DNA from: Chamaecrista fasciculata
Lineage: Eukaryota; Streptophyta; Magnoliopsida; Fabales; Fabaceae
Length of the DNA stretch: 64,000 nt
NCBI GenBank assembly: GCA_003254925.1
Contig: QANZ01017077.1
Location: forward strand, 52,048 to 116,047
Reading direction: 5' to 3'
The notes under the pieces were generated by a model that worked only from the letters and a program-made list of their open reading frames with translations, was not told the origin of the DNA and ran no database searches. Shown one piece after another: positions 22,943 through 36,172 of this stretch (within the stretch, counting starts at the first letter, position 1; each line of letters begins with the position of its first letter). Both the position numbers and the translations under genes were made by a program.

Positions 22943-25915
22943 CTAGTCATCCGAAATCACTGTGGCGATCGCTCCCGGCATGTGCTTTCCGCTGCCTTCT
23001 CCACCTCTGCTATCTGGGGCTATCATTGGCTGCTCCACATCCGCTTCATTCCCTGCGGTGCTCTGCACGTCCGCCGGCGGCACGTACCCCTCATCCCCTG
23101 GTCTAGGATGCGACCGCCCTTCCGCCACCTCCAGCTCGTGGATTGACCAGTCTTCCGGCATATCCGGCATTGGCTCGCCAGGCTCATCGTTATCCGCCCG
23201 CATACGGATCTCCTGCCCACCATGCCCATCGGGAAGCACCTCGAAGGTGTAGTCGATGCCCGCCTCATTAAGCTCAGGGTTCAGCAAGTTAAGCTGCTTG
23301 CGACAGTTCTCGAACCCCCGGGCAGTGGCATTCATATAAAACTAGTACCACTGCCTCCGCTCCTCCCGACGTGCCCGCTCGATCCTCTGGGCCTCCCCCG
23401 CCCGATATGCCTCGAGCTCACCCTTTGCGGCCGCCGCTTCTCCCCTCTGCGACACCGCCTCCCGGGCTGCCTCAGCAGCCTCTTGTTCCACCTTCTTCCT
23501 CCTCTCTCTCTCTCTCTTCCTCTCCTCCTCCAGCTTCTTCACCCTCCCCCGCTCGGCCTGCGCCTCCGCCAGCGCTTGGTCCTTGGCAGCTTCCAGTGCT
23601 TTAAGCTGCTCCACCCCCCCGGCCGCCCTGGCCTCTGCTCTTAGATGGGCTACCTCCCGCGCGAGATTGTGCGTCAATGTCTGGGAGGCATGGGCAGCCG
23701 CCGCAGCCACCATGCAATGCGCCGCTGCATACTCTGCTGGTGGCCGTTTGAATGACTCGGCCACCAGGTGGTCATGCCACTCATAAGTTCCGGAGGAGTA
23801 TAGGGACTGGATGGAAGCAACTCCGGAGAAACGCCCCCCATTGGAATTGGCAGGCAGATAAGGGAACGGAACCTCCCCCCTCTCATCCTGTTTCTGTTCC
23901 TCGGACATGTTCAGCCGGGGGTTTGGTGGACCATCTCAATCAGGATGGTTGTTCTTGATCAACAGGGCCAGCTCTTGNTACCTCCTGCGCGAGATTGTGC
24001 GTCAATGTCTGGGAGGCATGGGTAGCCGCCGCAGCCACCATGCAATGCGCCGCTGCATACTCTGCTGGTGGCCGTTTGAATGCCTTGGCCACCAGGTGGT
24101 CATGCCACTCATAAGTTCCAGAGGAGTATAGGGACTGGATGGAAGCAACTCCGGAGAAACGCCCCCCATTGGAATTGGCAGGCAGATAAGGGAACGGAAC
24201 CTCCCCCCTCTCATCCTGTTTCCGTTCCTCGGACATGTTCAGCCGGGGGTTTGGTGGACCATCTCAATCAGGATGGCTGTTCTTGATCAACAGGGCCAGC
24301 TCCTGTTCGGAGTAGTGGATGAAGGTGCCAAGCTCCTCGGCGCCCACCTTCTCTTTTCCTTTCCCACCTTTTTTCCCCTTGTCAGATGGGGAAGCATTCC
24401 CAGCAGCGGTGGCGTTAGCCTTCCTCATCTCACCAAGTGCCAGAATTGGTGGGCCTGCTCTCTTCTTCGGGCCTGCCGACGCCGGTCCGGCCTCCGCGCC
24501 CCCAGAAGCCGCAGAGGCACCCAGTGCTGAAGGCCCTGGAACTCTATGCCTGGCTCCAGGCGCCATTGGTGGAGCCCGCATCCCAGCTGGTATGGACGTC
24601 TGCGCGGGCGCCGGTCCACCCGTTTGCTCTGCTCGGCTCACCACGGCCGAACTTCCAGCCCCTTGATCGGTAGGCCTCCTCCTCTGCGCGTCAGTGAAAC
24701 CTACAAAACAAACAACAGATCGGTTAGGAGCTGTCCAACCGACCATATCGCATATTAATCAAAAGAGTTAGTTAACATATTACATGATTGTGTATAATGG
24801 CGATAAAATGAGCTAAGGAGTCTATCCGCCCGCCACTCCTCCTCACTCAAATGCCCTCTCTTAATCGGGCTCACCCCTGTGTTGGCGTCTGACCACGACA
24901 CGGGGAACAGCGGGCGGTCATCTTGTTCTCTCACCCACCATGGGCGCTCCACATCATTCTGCACGATGGGGAAATACCTATCCTTCCAGTTCTTTCAGTT
25001 GCTTATACTGGCTGGAAATCCACTTAGGGCTCCCCCTTACTCTATATGTTCACGCGCCCGTTGTCCCCTGGCTTCACCGAGAACCAATACAGGAACAGCC
25101 TTACAGTCAGAAGCACGCCGACGGACCAGGCTGCGTACTGTAAGAACTTGATACTCCTCCAGCTATTAGCAATCAGCTGCGCTGGACAGCAGTTGAGGTG
25201 ATTCAGGAACTCCACCTCAAAGTCAGTGAAAGGCAAGTCGGAGCTGCACTTCCACAGTAAGACCTCGTGTACGATGAACCCCCGCCGATGGGTCCACCAC
25301 ATTGAGTTGTTGCCGTCCCACACGCCCACGGCCATGCCGCTCGCCTCCCGACCCGACCCTGGACCGAAGTAGGCGTCGTGGACCGCCTCCAAATCCTCTT
25401 CGCTGTCGAATTCTGGATGGCTCAGCAGGCGGTTCGTTGGTCGCCCTAACCTCAGGGTTCCCAAACCCTTCCGCGGCGTCCCAGGTGACCTCGTCGCGGG
25501 ACATGATCAGGCGCTCCCCCTCGAACGCCGACCCGCTGAGGGTGCCCGTTGGCTCACCCATCACCCTCGCTGGTTCATCTTCCTCCCGGTTAGAAAGCTC
25601 CAGCACCAACTCCTCTTCGGTTGTCCCCGACATGTTTGCTGGTATGAAAGCAACTAAATCCAAACGCCCCTTGTAGACACCCTGCACGCCCCTCGCGTCA
25701 CGTGCCCGTTTCGATAGTAGTTCGGTCGCCCGCTTCACCACTTCGTCTAGTGAGAGACGCACCTCCTCTAAATCCACAGAACTACTACCCTGTGTAGTCA
25801 AACTACTAACTCTACTTAGTTCTTCACCTTCTTCTAACTCCCTAATGACCACCATGGTCTCTAACACTTGCCAGAAAATACAAAGCACAAGAGATTAGAA
25901 GGTACCTGAAGACAT
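22943..25915 (-). pseudogene. Antisense gene of Tat element, copy 1 ('putative gypsy-type transposon' family)
   Basis: In minus-strand order it has an acidic N-terminus from about 25855 and the conserved core with NSWRSIKFLQYAAWSVGVLL and FSVKPGDNGRVN (25250-25042). The following block has NWKNWKDRYFPI (to 24755), an Ala/Gly/Pro-rich linker (24746-24264), a coiled coil of Ala/Glu/Arg (23908-23342) and an acidic tail (23335-22943). The core matches the Pfam family 'putative gypsy type transposon'. It is broken by a 1-bp insertion near 25411 relative to copy 2, a frame change after RVNIQ shared with copy 2, a TGA before the coiled coil shared with copy 2, and a TAG at 23345. It also lacks 48 bp in frame near 24339. 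The segment 23650-23977 is repeated at 23979-24290 across a single N, probably an assembly duplicate. GC content far exceeds the neighbourhood. Confidence 0.75.
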
Positions 25916-25968
25916 GGTACGATTGGTTGTTAGTGTGACAGTTGAACAATTTGCGGCGCTCGCCCTGA

Positions 25969-26213
25969 TTAAAACAATTTTAATCAAAATATTATATAAA
26001 AGTCGACCAACACCTAAAATTTCAAGAAAATTTCTTTAAATCAATCCAATTGATTTCCTATGTATCAAATACATAATCTTGCACCAATCTTTTAGATTAA
26101 GTTCGAAAATCATGTGGTGTGTTTTCGCAAAACTTTAAGCATTTGATTAAAACTATAAACATCAAACATACATCATATGTATCACACAACTAGTATAAAC
26201 ATACAATTAGCGT
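25969..26213 (-). mobile_element. Copia leader sequence joined to the Tat segment
   Basis: At about 25968 the GC-rich Tat sequence, identical in copy 2 up to 29432, changes abruptly to AT-rich DNA. That DNA runs to a primer-binding site and an LTR end at 26230. It is therefore the 5' leader of a minus-strand Copia element, and there is no LTR at the breakpoint itself. Confidence 0.65.
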
Positions 26214-26239
26214 GGCTCTGATACCACTGTGTTGGGAAA
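26214..26239 (-). promoter_or_regulatory. Primer-binding site and LTR end of a Copia element
   Basis: Read on the minus strand, the sequence is an LTR end tttcccaaca, a 3-nt spacer, then tggtatcagagcc, the usual complement of initiator tRNA-Met. The same tgttgggaaa end opens the solo LTR at 40829. The rest of the LTR falls in the gap. Confidence 0.85.
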
Positions 26240-27113
26240 NNNNNNNNNNNNNNNNNNNNNNNNNNNNNNNNNNNNNNNNNNNNNNNNNNNNNNNNNNNNN
26301 NNNNNNNNNNNNNNNNNNNNNNNNNNNNNNNNNNNNNNNNNNNNNNNNNNNNNNNNNNNNNNNNNNNNNNNNNNNNNNNNNNNNNNNNNNNNNNNNNNNN
26401 NNNNNNNNNNNNNNNNNNNNNNNNNNNNNNNNNNNNNNNNNNNNNNNNNNNNNNNNNNNNNNNNNNNNNNNNNNNNNNNNNNNNNNNNNNNNNNNNNNNN
26501 NNNNNNNNNNNNNNNNNNNNNNNNNNNNNNNNNNNNNNNNNNNNNNNNNNNNNNNNNNNNNNNNNNNNNNNNNNNNNNNNNNNNNNNNNNNNNNNNNNNN
26601 NNNNNNNNNNNNNNNNNNNNNNNNNNNNNNNNNNNNNNNNNNNNNNNNNNNNNNNNNNNNNNNNNNNNNNNNNNNNNNNNNNNNNNNNNNNNNNNNNNNN
26701 NNNNNNNNNNNNNNNNNNNNNNNNNNNNNNNNNNNNNNNNNNNNNNNNNNNNNNNNNNNNNNNNNNNNNNNNNNNNNNNNNNNNNNNNNNNNNNNNNNNN
26801 NNNNNNNNNNNNNNNNNNNNNNNNNNNNNNNNNNNNNNNNNNNNNNNNNNNNNNNNNNNNNNNNNNNNNNNNNNNNNNNNNNNNNNNNNNNNNNNNNNNN
26901 NNNNNNNNNNNNNNNNNNNNNNNNNNNNNNNNNNNNNNNNNNNNNNNNNNNNNNNNNNNNNNNNNNNNNNNNNNNNNNNNNNNNNNNNNNNNNNNNNNNN
27001 NNNNNNNNNNNNNNNNNNNNNNNNNNNNNNNNNNNNNNNNNNNNNNNNNNNNNNNNNNNNNNNNNNNNNNNNNNNNNNNNNNNNNNNNNNNNNNNNNNNN
27101 NNNNNNNNNNNNN
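26240..27113. other. Assembly gap of 874 N
   Basis: All bases are N. By position it should hide a Copia LTR and the 3' part of copy 2 of the Tat antisense gene. Open frames drawn through it are meaningless. Confidence 1.
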
Positions 27114-29378
27114 CGTGCCCGCTCGATCCTCTGGGCCTCCCCCGCCCGATATGCCTCGAGCTCACCCTTTGCGGCCGCCGCTTCTCCCCTCTGCGACACC
27201 GCCTCCCGGGCTGCCTCAGCAGCCTCTTGTTCCACCTTCTTCCTCCTCTCTCTCTCTCTCTTCCTCTCCTCCTCCAGCTTCTTCACCCTCCCCCGCTCGG
27301 CCTGCGCCTCCGCCAGCGCTTGGTCCTTGGCAGCTTCCAGTGCTTTAAGCTGCTCCACCCCCCCGGCCGCCCTGGCCTCTGCTCTTAGATGGGCTACCTC
27401 CCGCGCGAGATTGTGCGTCAATGTCTGGGAGGCATGGGCAGCCGCCGCAGCCACCATGCAATGCGCCGCTGCATACTCTGCTGGTGGCCGTTTGAATGAC
27501 TCGGCCACCAGGTGGTCATGCCACTCATAAGTTCCGGAGGAGTATAGGGACTGGATGGAAGCAACTCCGGAGAAACGCCCCCCATTGGAATTGGCAGGCA
27601 GATAAGGGAACGGAACCTCCCCCCTCTCATCCTGTTTCTGTTCCTCGGACATGTTCAGCCGGGGGTTTGGTGGACCATCTCAATCAGGATGGTTGTTCTT
27701 GATCAACAGGGCCAGCTCTTGTTCGGAGTAGTGGATGAAGGTGCCAAGCTCCTCGGGCCCACTGGTGCGCGCCCTCTTGGAAGGCGGGGCCTCTCTCCCC
27801 TCGGCGCCCACCTTCTCTTTTCCTTTCCCACCTTTTTTCCCCTTGTCAGATGGGGAAGCATTCCCAGCAGCGGTGGCGTTAGCCTTCCTCATCTCACCAA
27901 GTGCCAGAATTGGTGGGCCCGCTCTCTTCTTCGGGCCTGCCGACGCCGGTCCGGCCTCCGCGCCCCCAGAAGCCGCAGAGGCACCCAGTGCTGAAGGCCC
28001 TGGAACTCTATGCCTGGCTCCAGGCGCCATTGGTGGAGCCCGCATCCCAGCTGGTATGGACGTCTGTGCGGGCGCCGGTCCACCCGTTTACTCTGCTCGG
28101 CTCACCACGGCCGAACTTCCAGCCCCTTGATCGGTAGGCCTCCTCCTCTGCGCGTCAGTCAAACCTACAAAACAAACAACAGATCGGTTAGGAGCTGTCC
28201 AACCGACCACATCGCATATTAATCAAAAGAGTTAGTTAACATATTACATGATTGTGTATAATGGCGATAAAATGAGCTAAGGAGTCTATCCGCCCGCCAC
28301 TCCTCCTCACTCAAATGCCCTCTCTTAATCGGGCTCACCCCTGTGTTGGCGTCTGACCACGACACGGGGAACAGCGGGCGGTCATCTTGTTCTCTCACCC
28401 ACCATGGGCGCTCCACATCATTCTGCACGATGGGGAAATACCTATCCTTCCAGTTCTTCCAGTTGCTTATACTGGCTGGAAATCCACTTAGGGCTCCCCC
28501 TTACTCTGTATGTTCACGCGCCCGTTGTCCCCTGGCTTCACCGAGAACCAATACAGGAACAGCCTTACAGTCAGAAGCACGCCGACGGACCAGGCTGCGT
28601 ACTGTAAGAACTTGATACTCCTCCAGCTATTAGCCATCAGCTGCGCTGGACAGCAGTTGAGGTGATTCAGCAACTCCACCTCAAAGTCAGTGAAAGGAAA
28701 GTCGGAGCTGCACTCCCACAGCAAGACCTCGTGTACGATGAACCCCCGCCGATGGGTCCACCACATTGAGTTGTTGCCGTCCCACACGCCAACGGCCATG
28801 CCGCTCGCCTCCCGACCCGACCCTGGACCGAAGTAGGCGTCGTGGACCACCTCCAAATCCTCTTCGCTGTCGAATCTGGATGGCTCAGCAGGCGGTTCGT
28901 TGGTCGCCCTAACCTCGGGGTTCCCAAACCCTTCCGCGGCGTCCCAGGTGACCTCGTCGCGGGACATGATCAGGCGCTCCCCCTCGAACGCCGACCCGCT
29001 GAGGGTGCCCGTTGGCTCACCCATCACCCTCGCTGGTTCATCTTCCTCCCGGTTAGAAAGCTCCAGCACCAACTCCTCTTCTGTTGTCCCCGACATGTTT
29101 GCTGGTATGAAAGCAACTAAATCCAAACGCCCCTTGTAGACACCCTGCGCGCCCCTCGCGTCATGTGCCCGTTTCGATAGTAGTTCGGTCGCCCGCTTCA
29201 CCACTTCGTCTAGTGAGAGACGCACCTCCTCTAAATCCACAGAACTACTGCCCTGTGTAGTCAAACTACTAACTCTACTTAGTTCTTCACCTTCTTCTAA
29301 CTCCCTAATGACCACCATGGTCTCTAACACTTGCCAGAAAATTCAAAGCACAAGAGATTAGGAGGTACCTGAAGACAT
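27114..29378 (-). pseudogene. Antisense gene of Tat element, copy 2 (cut by gap)
   Basis: It is nearly identical to copy 1 but keeps the core frame open from ATG 29318 (MVVIRELEEGEEL) through SRFDSEEDLE and NSWRSIKFLQYAAWSVGVLL to 28488. An earlier ATG at 29378 would need an unusually short intron. It retains 48 bp missing from copy 1; these encode a basic PPSKRART stretch that could be a nuclear localisation signal. After RVNIQ the frame changes as in copy 1. An intron of about 80 bp probably lies near 28244-28167 (acceptor tgttttgtag). The shared TGA separates the linker (ends 27680) from the coiled coil (starts 27652). The 3' part is lost in the gap. Confidence 0.75.
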
Positions 29379-30120
29379 GGTACGATTGGTTGTTAGTGTG
29401 ACAATTGAACAATTTGCGGCGCTCGCCCTGATTATCAACTACCGCTCACTCCTCGCAACCTGCCAACAGGAAAACACGTGTCATCATATGACTCAACACA
29501 CCCTCAGCATACAAAAAGCCGCCCGGTCCACACAAATGGGGCGCACGCCCCATTAACCCAGAAACTTCCACCTTCACCCAAAGAACATGAACGCGACGAA
29601 CACAAACCTAGATTCCCCAGGAACTCTAGTGACTGCCCACAAACCCAGGAAAACCAGAAAACTCGGACTCCTTATTGACGAACACTCATCAAGCCCATCC
29701 CACACAAACCCCAGACAACCCACCCATTCCAGATTCATCGAACACATTCGGTTACAAAACGAAACCAGCCCCGACTCGATGAAATCCCAACCCATTTTTC
29801 GTTGTTTCTCGCAAACTTTGCCCACACCCCAACAATCACTCGCGACAGCAAACATCTCGCCTCACACTTTTTCCCCTGCGCTGCAACTGCGAAACCCTAA
29901 CCCAGACAACATAAACATAGAGTCACGAGGAAGTACTTACCAAGAAACGTGAACTCGGACCGATCTTTGCTCGCAACCACTGTGCTTCAACTCCGACGGC
30001 GGCTAATCGACTCCGGCAAGTACAATCGTTGCTGTTCTCCTTTCTCTCTCTTCAATTCTCGAACGCACGAAGCAAAAGTGGGAGAGACGCTTCGCTTAAC
30101 GCTTAAATACCCTTTCAAGC
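29369..30120 (-). promoter_or_regulatory. Promoter and spliced leader of the Tat antisense gene
   Basis: On the minus strand a TATA-like tatttaag (30109-30102) precedes a purine-rich leader. A strong donor (ttcttg/gtaagt) has GT at 29940-29939 and an acceptor (ttggcag) has AG at 29461-29460, defining a 481-bp leader intron. The leader points into the antisense gene. Copy 1 lacks this region because of its breakpoint at 25968. Confidence 0.55.
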
Positions 30121-30169
30121 GCGGCAAACGAGGCGTTTTCTGCTTTTTCAAACTCTGGCCACCCGGGTT

Positions 30170-30436
30170 GTGACACGTGTCTGTGACAAGACAGCGCTAC
30201 CTACCACAAGGCCGCCCGCCTCGGCTACCTCGACGTTCCACATTCCCTTGATGTGGACGCCCCACCATCCTCTTCTCTGCGAGGGGGACAAGTACTCCTG
30301 CACATTGTGGGCGTACGCCTAGATTGCATGCACGTCCCAGGCGTTGGTTCCATCGCCCGCTCTCCAAACCTACCATCCTGCGCGCCCGCCAGGATGCAGC
30401 GACGGACGTACTCGTTGGCTTCTTTAAGGAGGGACT
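30170..30436 (+). mobile_element. Tat element 3' untranslated region and polypurine tract
   Basis: GC-rich sequence ends with aaggagggac (30426-30435), a polypurine tract directly before the LTR start at 30437. This gives the plus-strand orientation of the Tat element independently of the pol tail at 22213. Confidence 0.65.
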
Positions 30437-31180
30437 TGTGATACATCACTATTTGGGCGTACGCCTAAGTAACCCTCGAACCGGGCCCACTTTCCCCTCC
30501 AAACCTGTCAAGGTGCACTGGAGCCATTCGAGTGCCCTCTGAACATTAGAGGCGGCCGTGCTCCACCTTGGGTCACAGCGCACGCCTCCGGACCGACACG
30601 CAGTCACCCACGACTGCCTTGTCCCGCAACTTCGCTGAGGGAGATCGTGGGTCACGACCTTAGTNCCTAGGGCACAATCTCCATCATCAAGTGCCCTCTG
30701 AACATTAGAGGCGGCCGTGCTCCACCTTGGGTCACAGCGCACGCCTCCGGACCGACACGCAGTCACCCACGACTGCCTTGTCCCGCAACTTCGCTGAGGG
30801 AGATCGTGGGTCACGACCTTAGTCACACCCACGTTCTCCAGTCTCCTGGCGCCCGCCAAGCGAGACGACACGCAATCACCCACGATTGCCTTGCTCCGCA
30901 AATCTCGGTCTCCACCACCTCCGCTGGTGGAGATCGTGTCTAGCTACGTGGTGCGCCCTGCGCGCTTACCACCTCTCTCCCCCTGCTCTATAAATAGAGC
31001 TCAACTCAACAGTTTAAGGTTAGCTATTCTTTGCCTCTCTAAATTCTCTTGCTCTCATATCTCTCATTACTAACTTGAGCGTCTAAAGTATTCTTCGCAG
31101 GGCCCCCTTGTGAAGTTCTTGCAGATACTTGGACGATCATTTGCTCTTGCAGCCTACATCCGTTGAACTAGGTAAGTGCA
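30437..31180 (+). mobile_element. Tat-lineage gypsy 3' LTR
   Basis: It starts tgtgatacatca after the polypurine tract. A TATA box (ctataaatag, 30987-30996) is followed by a CT-rich transcribed start and the motif ttgagcgtc (31074-31082), typical of Tat-type LTRs. The segment 30520-30664 is repeated at 30688-30825 around a single N at 30665, probably an assembly duplicate. The right end is not sharply defined. Confidence 0.7.
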
Positions 31181-31373
31181 ACCCATTTTCTAGTTTATCA
31201 GTACTTAAATGAGTAAACTGGATTTCCTTTTCGACTTTTGGTCGTTGCAAAGTTCGGGGACAAATCCATCGTTAAGCATTTTACCACACTAACATTAAAA
31301 CACAAAAAAAAAAGACATACATATGTATGACTGCTACAGTAGTTTTCCTCTACAACTAATAAATAGTAATTAG

Positions 31374-33984
31374 TTAACGACCTTGCCAATACTGAACAAC
31401 AAGTTCATCCCGCATGCGGTCTCGCATATCGTGCATACTACCTGCTGGGCACCCAAAGTCTTCAGGGAGGGGTTCGTCAACATCATCCGGTTCAAACAGT
31501 TGGCCCGCTAGAGCTGCTACACAATCAATGTCGTCAGAGTTTTCAATTCTGATGAAATTGTGAAGGCCCATAGTGGCCATCACAATTTGGACTTGTGTAT
31601 CAAACGGAAACATTGGCATTGTTTTTAGAACTTGCCACTTATTTTTCCATGCACCAAATGCACGCTCAATGGTGCACCGTATCTTTGAATGGTTGTAGTT
31701 GAATATCTCATTTGCACTGTTAAACTGCATTTGTCTGTGGAAGTCAGGTACGTGATATGTTCTTCCTCTATAGGGCCCGAGGAACCCTGTAGTAGTTTGA
31801 TAACCGAAATCGACAAGATAATATTTCCCAAGAGGGGGTTCCGGGAACCGTAAGTGTGGGGTGTTCCTGGCTGTGTGCAAAATTCGGGCATCATGCATAC
31901 TGCCCTCCCAACCGGCTACTACATACATAAATAACATATCCCAGTTGCAGATGGCAAGCACATTTTGGGTGGGCGTCCCTTTTCGGCCAATAAACGGAAT
32001 TTTTTGGCTAGCCTCAACAACACATGGCACGTGCGTACCATCAATTGCACCGATAGCATGCTCAAATGGTGTACCATGGACTTTTTCATGAATATGACTT
32101 TGGTCGCCAGGGACAATATAATCGTTTGCCATGCAAACCATTGCGTCCAATACCGTGTAGAAGTGTCGGTGAATTGTTTCCCCTGAGTGTTGGAAATGCT
32201 CCTGCAATCTTCTATTTGACTCCCCTGAAGACAGGAAATATAAGAACATTCCAACTGATTCATCAACTTGGACTTGCTCAGTATCTTGCAGACCATAGTC
32301 GGTTTCCAATCTATAACATAACGCATCGAACACGTCGTGCGTCATCCTCTGAAGGAGTGAAAACGAAGAAAATGATTGAATGATTTAAATAAAAAATAAC
32401 TTAACAACTGAATAATTAAAAACAAAATATATTTCACATATATAGATATTTATTAAAATGACGTATAATTGCATAATTACAATAAAAAATATCTTAATAA
32501 CTAAAAGAAACCATTTTTAAAGTATGTGATTAAAAAACTAGAATATGTAATTGTATATTTTAATATTTATTTATGAAAAGTAGTATTATTATGATTGTTA
32601 TTATTTTATAGGCTTCTCTAATTTTGTTCTAGAAATAAAAAGAACTATAACTTATTTTTGTCTCATTTTATCCATCAATATTAGAGTAAAGTAACCACTT
32701 GTCTCATTTTTATCCATCATTTGACAATAACTCCCACTAGAAAGGGAAAGAACTCATCATAATCAACGCTTATTTTTTTCTTTGTTACATTTAGACTTGA
32801 AACGTGAAAGATATGATCACACATTCAGTAGTTAGGACCAATTGTAAAACTTATTATCAAGGACGAAAACAAAAGTGTTGAAAACATTAAGGATCAAAAA
32901 ATAATAGAAAAGATATTAGGGACCAGAACAACATTTAGAGTAAATATTATAGACCAAAATGAGATATACACTTTCAAATCCTATAAAACTGGCATTGGCA
33001 ATGATATATATATCTTTTGATATTGGAGATCAACTAGTTATATCTATGTTTGTTTTGCATTGATTATAATTTTTTAGATTTTGTATAAGGAGTTTATATA
33101 TATAGTTAGTATTAACATCTAGATTTGACTAATAATGAAACTGCAAATCCAACCGTGATTGAGGAGAGAAAAAGTACAGTTCCTATTGAATTTTGTGATA
33201 AATTTTGTGATAAATAAATGATAAATTTTGTTCCATTGTGATAAATAAATGATAAATTTTGTGATAAATAGGGTGTTGAAAAATCTTGAAAAATGATAAA
33301 TTTTGTGATAAATAAATAATTTATTTTTCCCAGAGTTGATCTTTGTGGTTGTTCCATTGATGTTTTTGTCTGTTTTCTAATTTTTGTTTGTATTATAGCA
33401 ATGCTAACAAAAGAGGAAGACCTGTTTGTCAAAAAGAGAGAGAGGAAGATGCGTGCATGATTTAATTTGAAGAAAAAGTTGAAGTCATGAAGAGCTTAAT
33501 TTGTCAATGGAATATATATATATATGCATTTTGGTGTATATCTCATAAAACTGGCATTGGCAATGATGAGCCCTGCGTGATACACAACAACAGTAAAAGA
33601 AATTGAAATAAATTTATTTTCTTTGGTCTCCAAAATCCTTTGATACACAACAACTGTAACTGTGACTAATACAATTACACCCCAGTGCCATGTTCAAACG
33701 GAAATCCTTACAATTTTTAAAACAAATCTGATCAAAGGTGAGATAGATTGATTGTATAACCTGAAGCTCTCGTAGATTCTGACCTCGTTCCCTGTGCGGA
33801 GCTCCTCCATCCAATCCTTACCGGTTAATTTTGAAGTTCGGCATGGAGTCTTGTAGGCATAAACCGCTGCTGCGCTGGCTGCACCAGTTGCACAATTGGC
33901 GAACATGACTGCTCCATTCTTTACCATTTGCACATATCTTGGGTCCACTGTGGGATCATTGGCCGGATCTGACCTCCACGACAT
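31374..33984 (-). CDS. PIF/Harbinger transposase, two exons
   Basis: Exons 33984-33761 and 32346-31374 join in frame (acceptor ttcagag) and give 398 residues. The N-terminal part has the family's RTSKLTGKDWMEEL block. The nuclease core has AIDGTHV (Asp about 177), LVDFGY (Asp about 254) and TIERAFGAWK (Glu about 302), so a DD48E triad with the PIF/Harbinger spacing is intact. No stop or frameshift is present. A TATA-like tatatatag lies about 95 bp upstream of the ATG (near 34080, minus). The 1.4-kb intron contains a half MITE (32800-32975) and short gataaattttgtgataaata repeats. Such transposases need a Myb/SANT-like partner; a partial one lies at 36709-37350. It could also be a domesticated ALP1/HARBI1-like gene. 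Confidence 0.9.
32800..32975. mobile_element. Half of a foldback MITE in the transposase intron
   Basis: Successive aaggatcaaaaa, agggaccagaac and agaccaaaatgagat blocks match the right half of the 10275-10882 subfamily. The left half is missing. Confidence 0.45.
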
Positions 33985-35714
<1,730 letters not shown>

Positions 35715-36064
35715 TTATATAGTTAACTATTGAAGTGTTAACTATGCCTGAGATTTGTCCACAAAAATTGTCATGCATACAATAGAAAGGATAAAGGAAG
35801 GTTTTGTGTTTAATATAATAGGATCACATTAATACATTACAAAGTACCATCTCTGAATTTGTCAAAACACATAAAACCAGTATTAGAGTAGAAACTTGAA
35901 TGAAGTAATGCTTATTCATGACCAGAAAAGCCACACTCTCCAAGTGAGCTCAAACAGGAAAACTATTGAAACTGAAATAGGCAGCAGATATAGAATTCTC
36001 TTGCACTTCAAATTTTAAAAGTAACAAGAGAATATTGTCAGCACAAAAAGCATAGAATTCTTAC

Positions 36065-36172
36065 CTTTTGCAATACAATCTTCAACTCCAGGAGCTCGTT
36101 ATATGACTGCCTGAGTTTCTCACTATTAAAGTTCATTTCATTTAACTCGTGTTCATGTTCAGCAAGTTGTAA
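36065..36172 (-). pseudogene. VHA-a1: Isolated internal exon of V-ATPase subunit a
   Basis: The exon (tatcag|ttacaa ... caaaag|gtaaga) is 108 nt in phase 0. It encodes LAEHEHELNEMN and then SEKLRQSYNELLELKIVLQK, from the N-terminal coiled coil of the vacuolar proton pump subunit a. It resembles the a1-type paralogue more than a2/a3. No neighbouring exons of this large gene are present. It lies in the same orientation as the L18 exon 360 bp away. Confidence 0.85.

Noticed and set aside
23650-24290. True tandem duplication within the Tat antisense gene
   Set aside because: The copies meet at a single N, as at other joins in this window, and copy 2 of the gene lacks the duplication.
26182-27652. 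Long frames running through the N gap
   Set aside because: The sequence is N; only the parts outside the gap mean anything, and those belong to the antisense gene copies.
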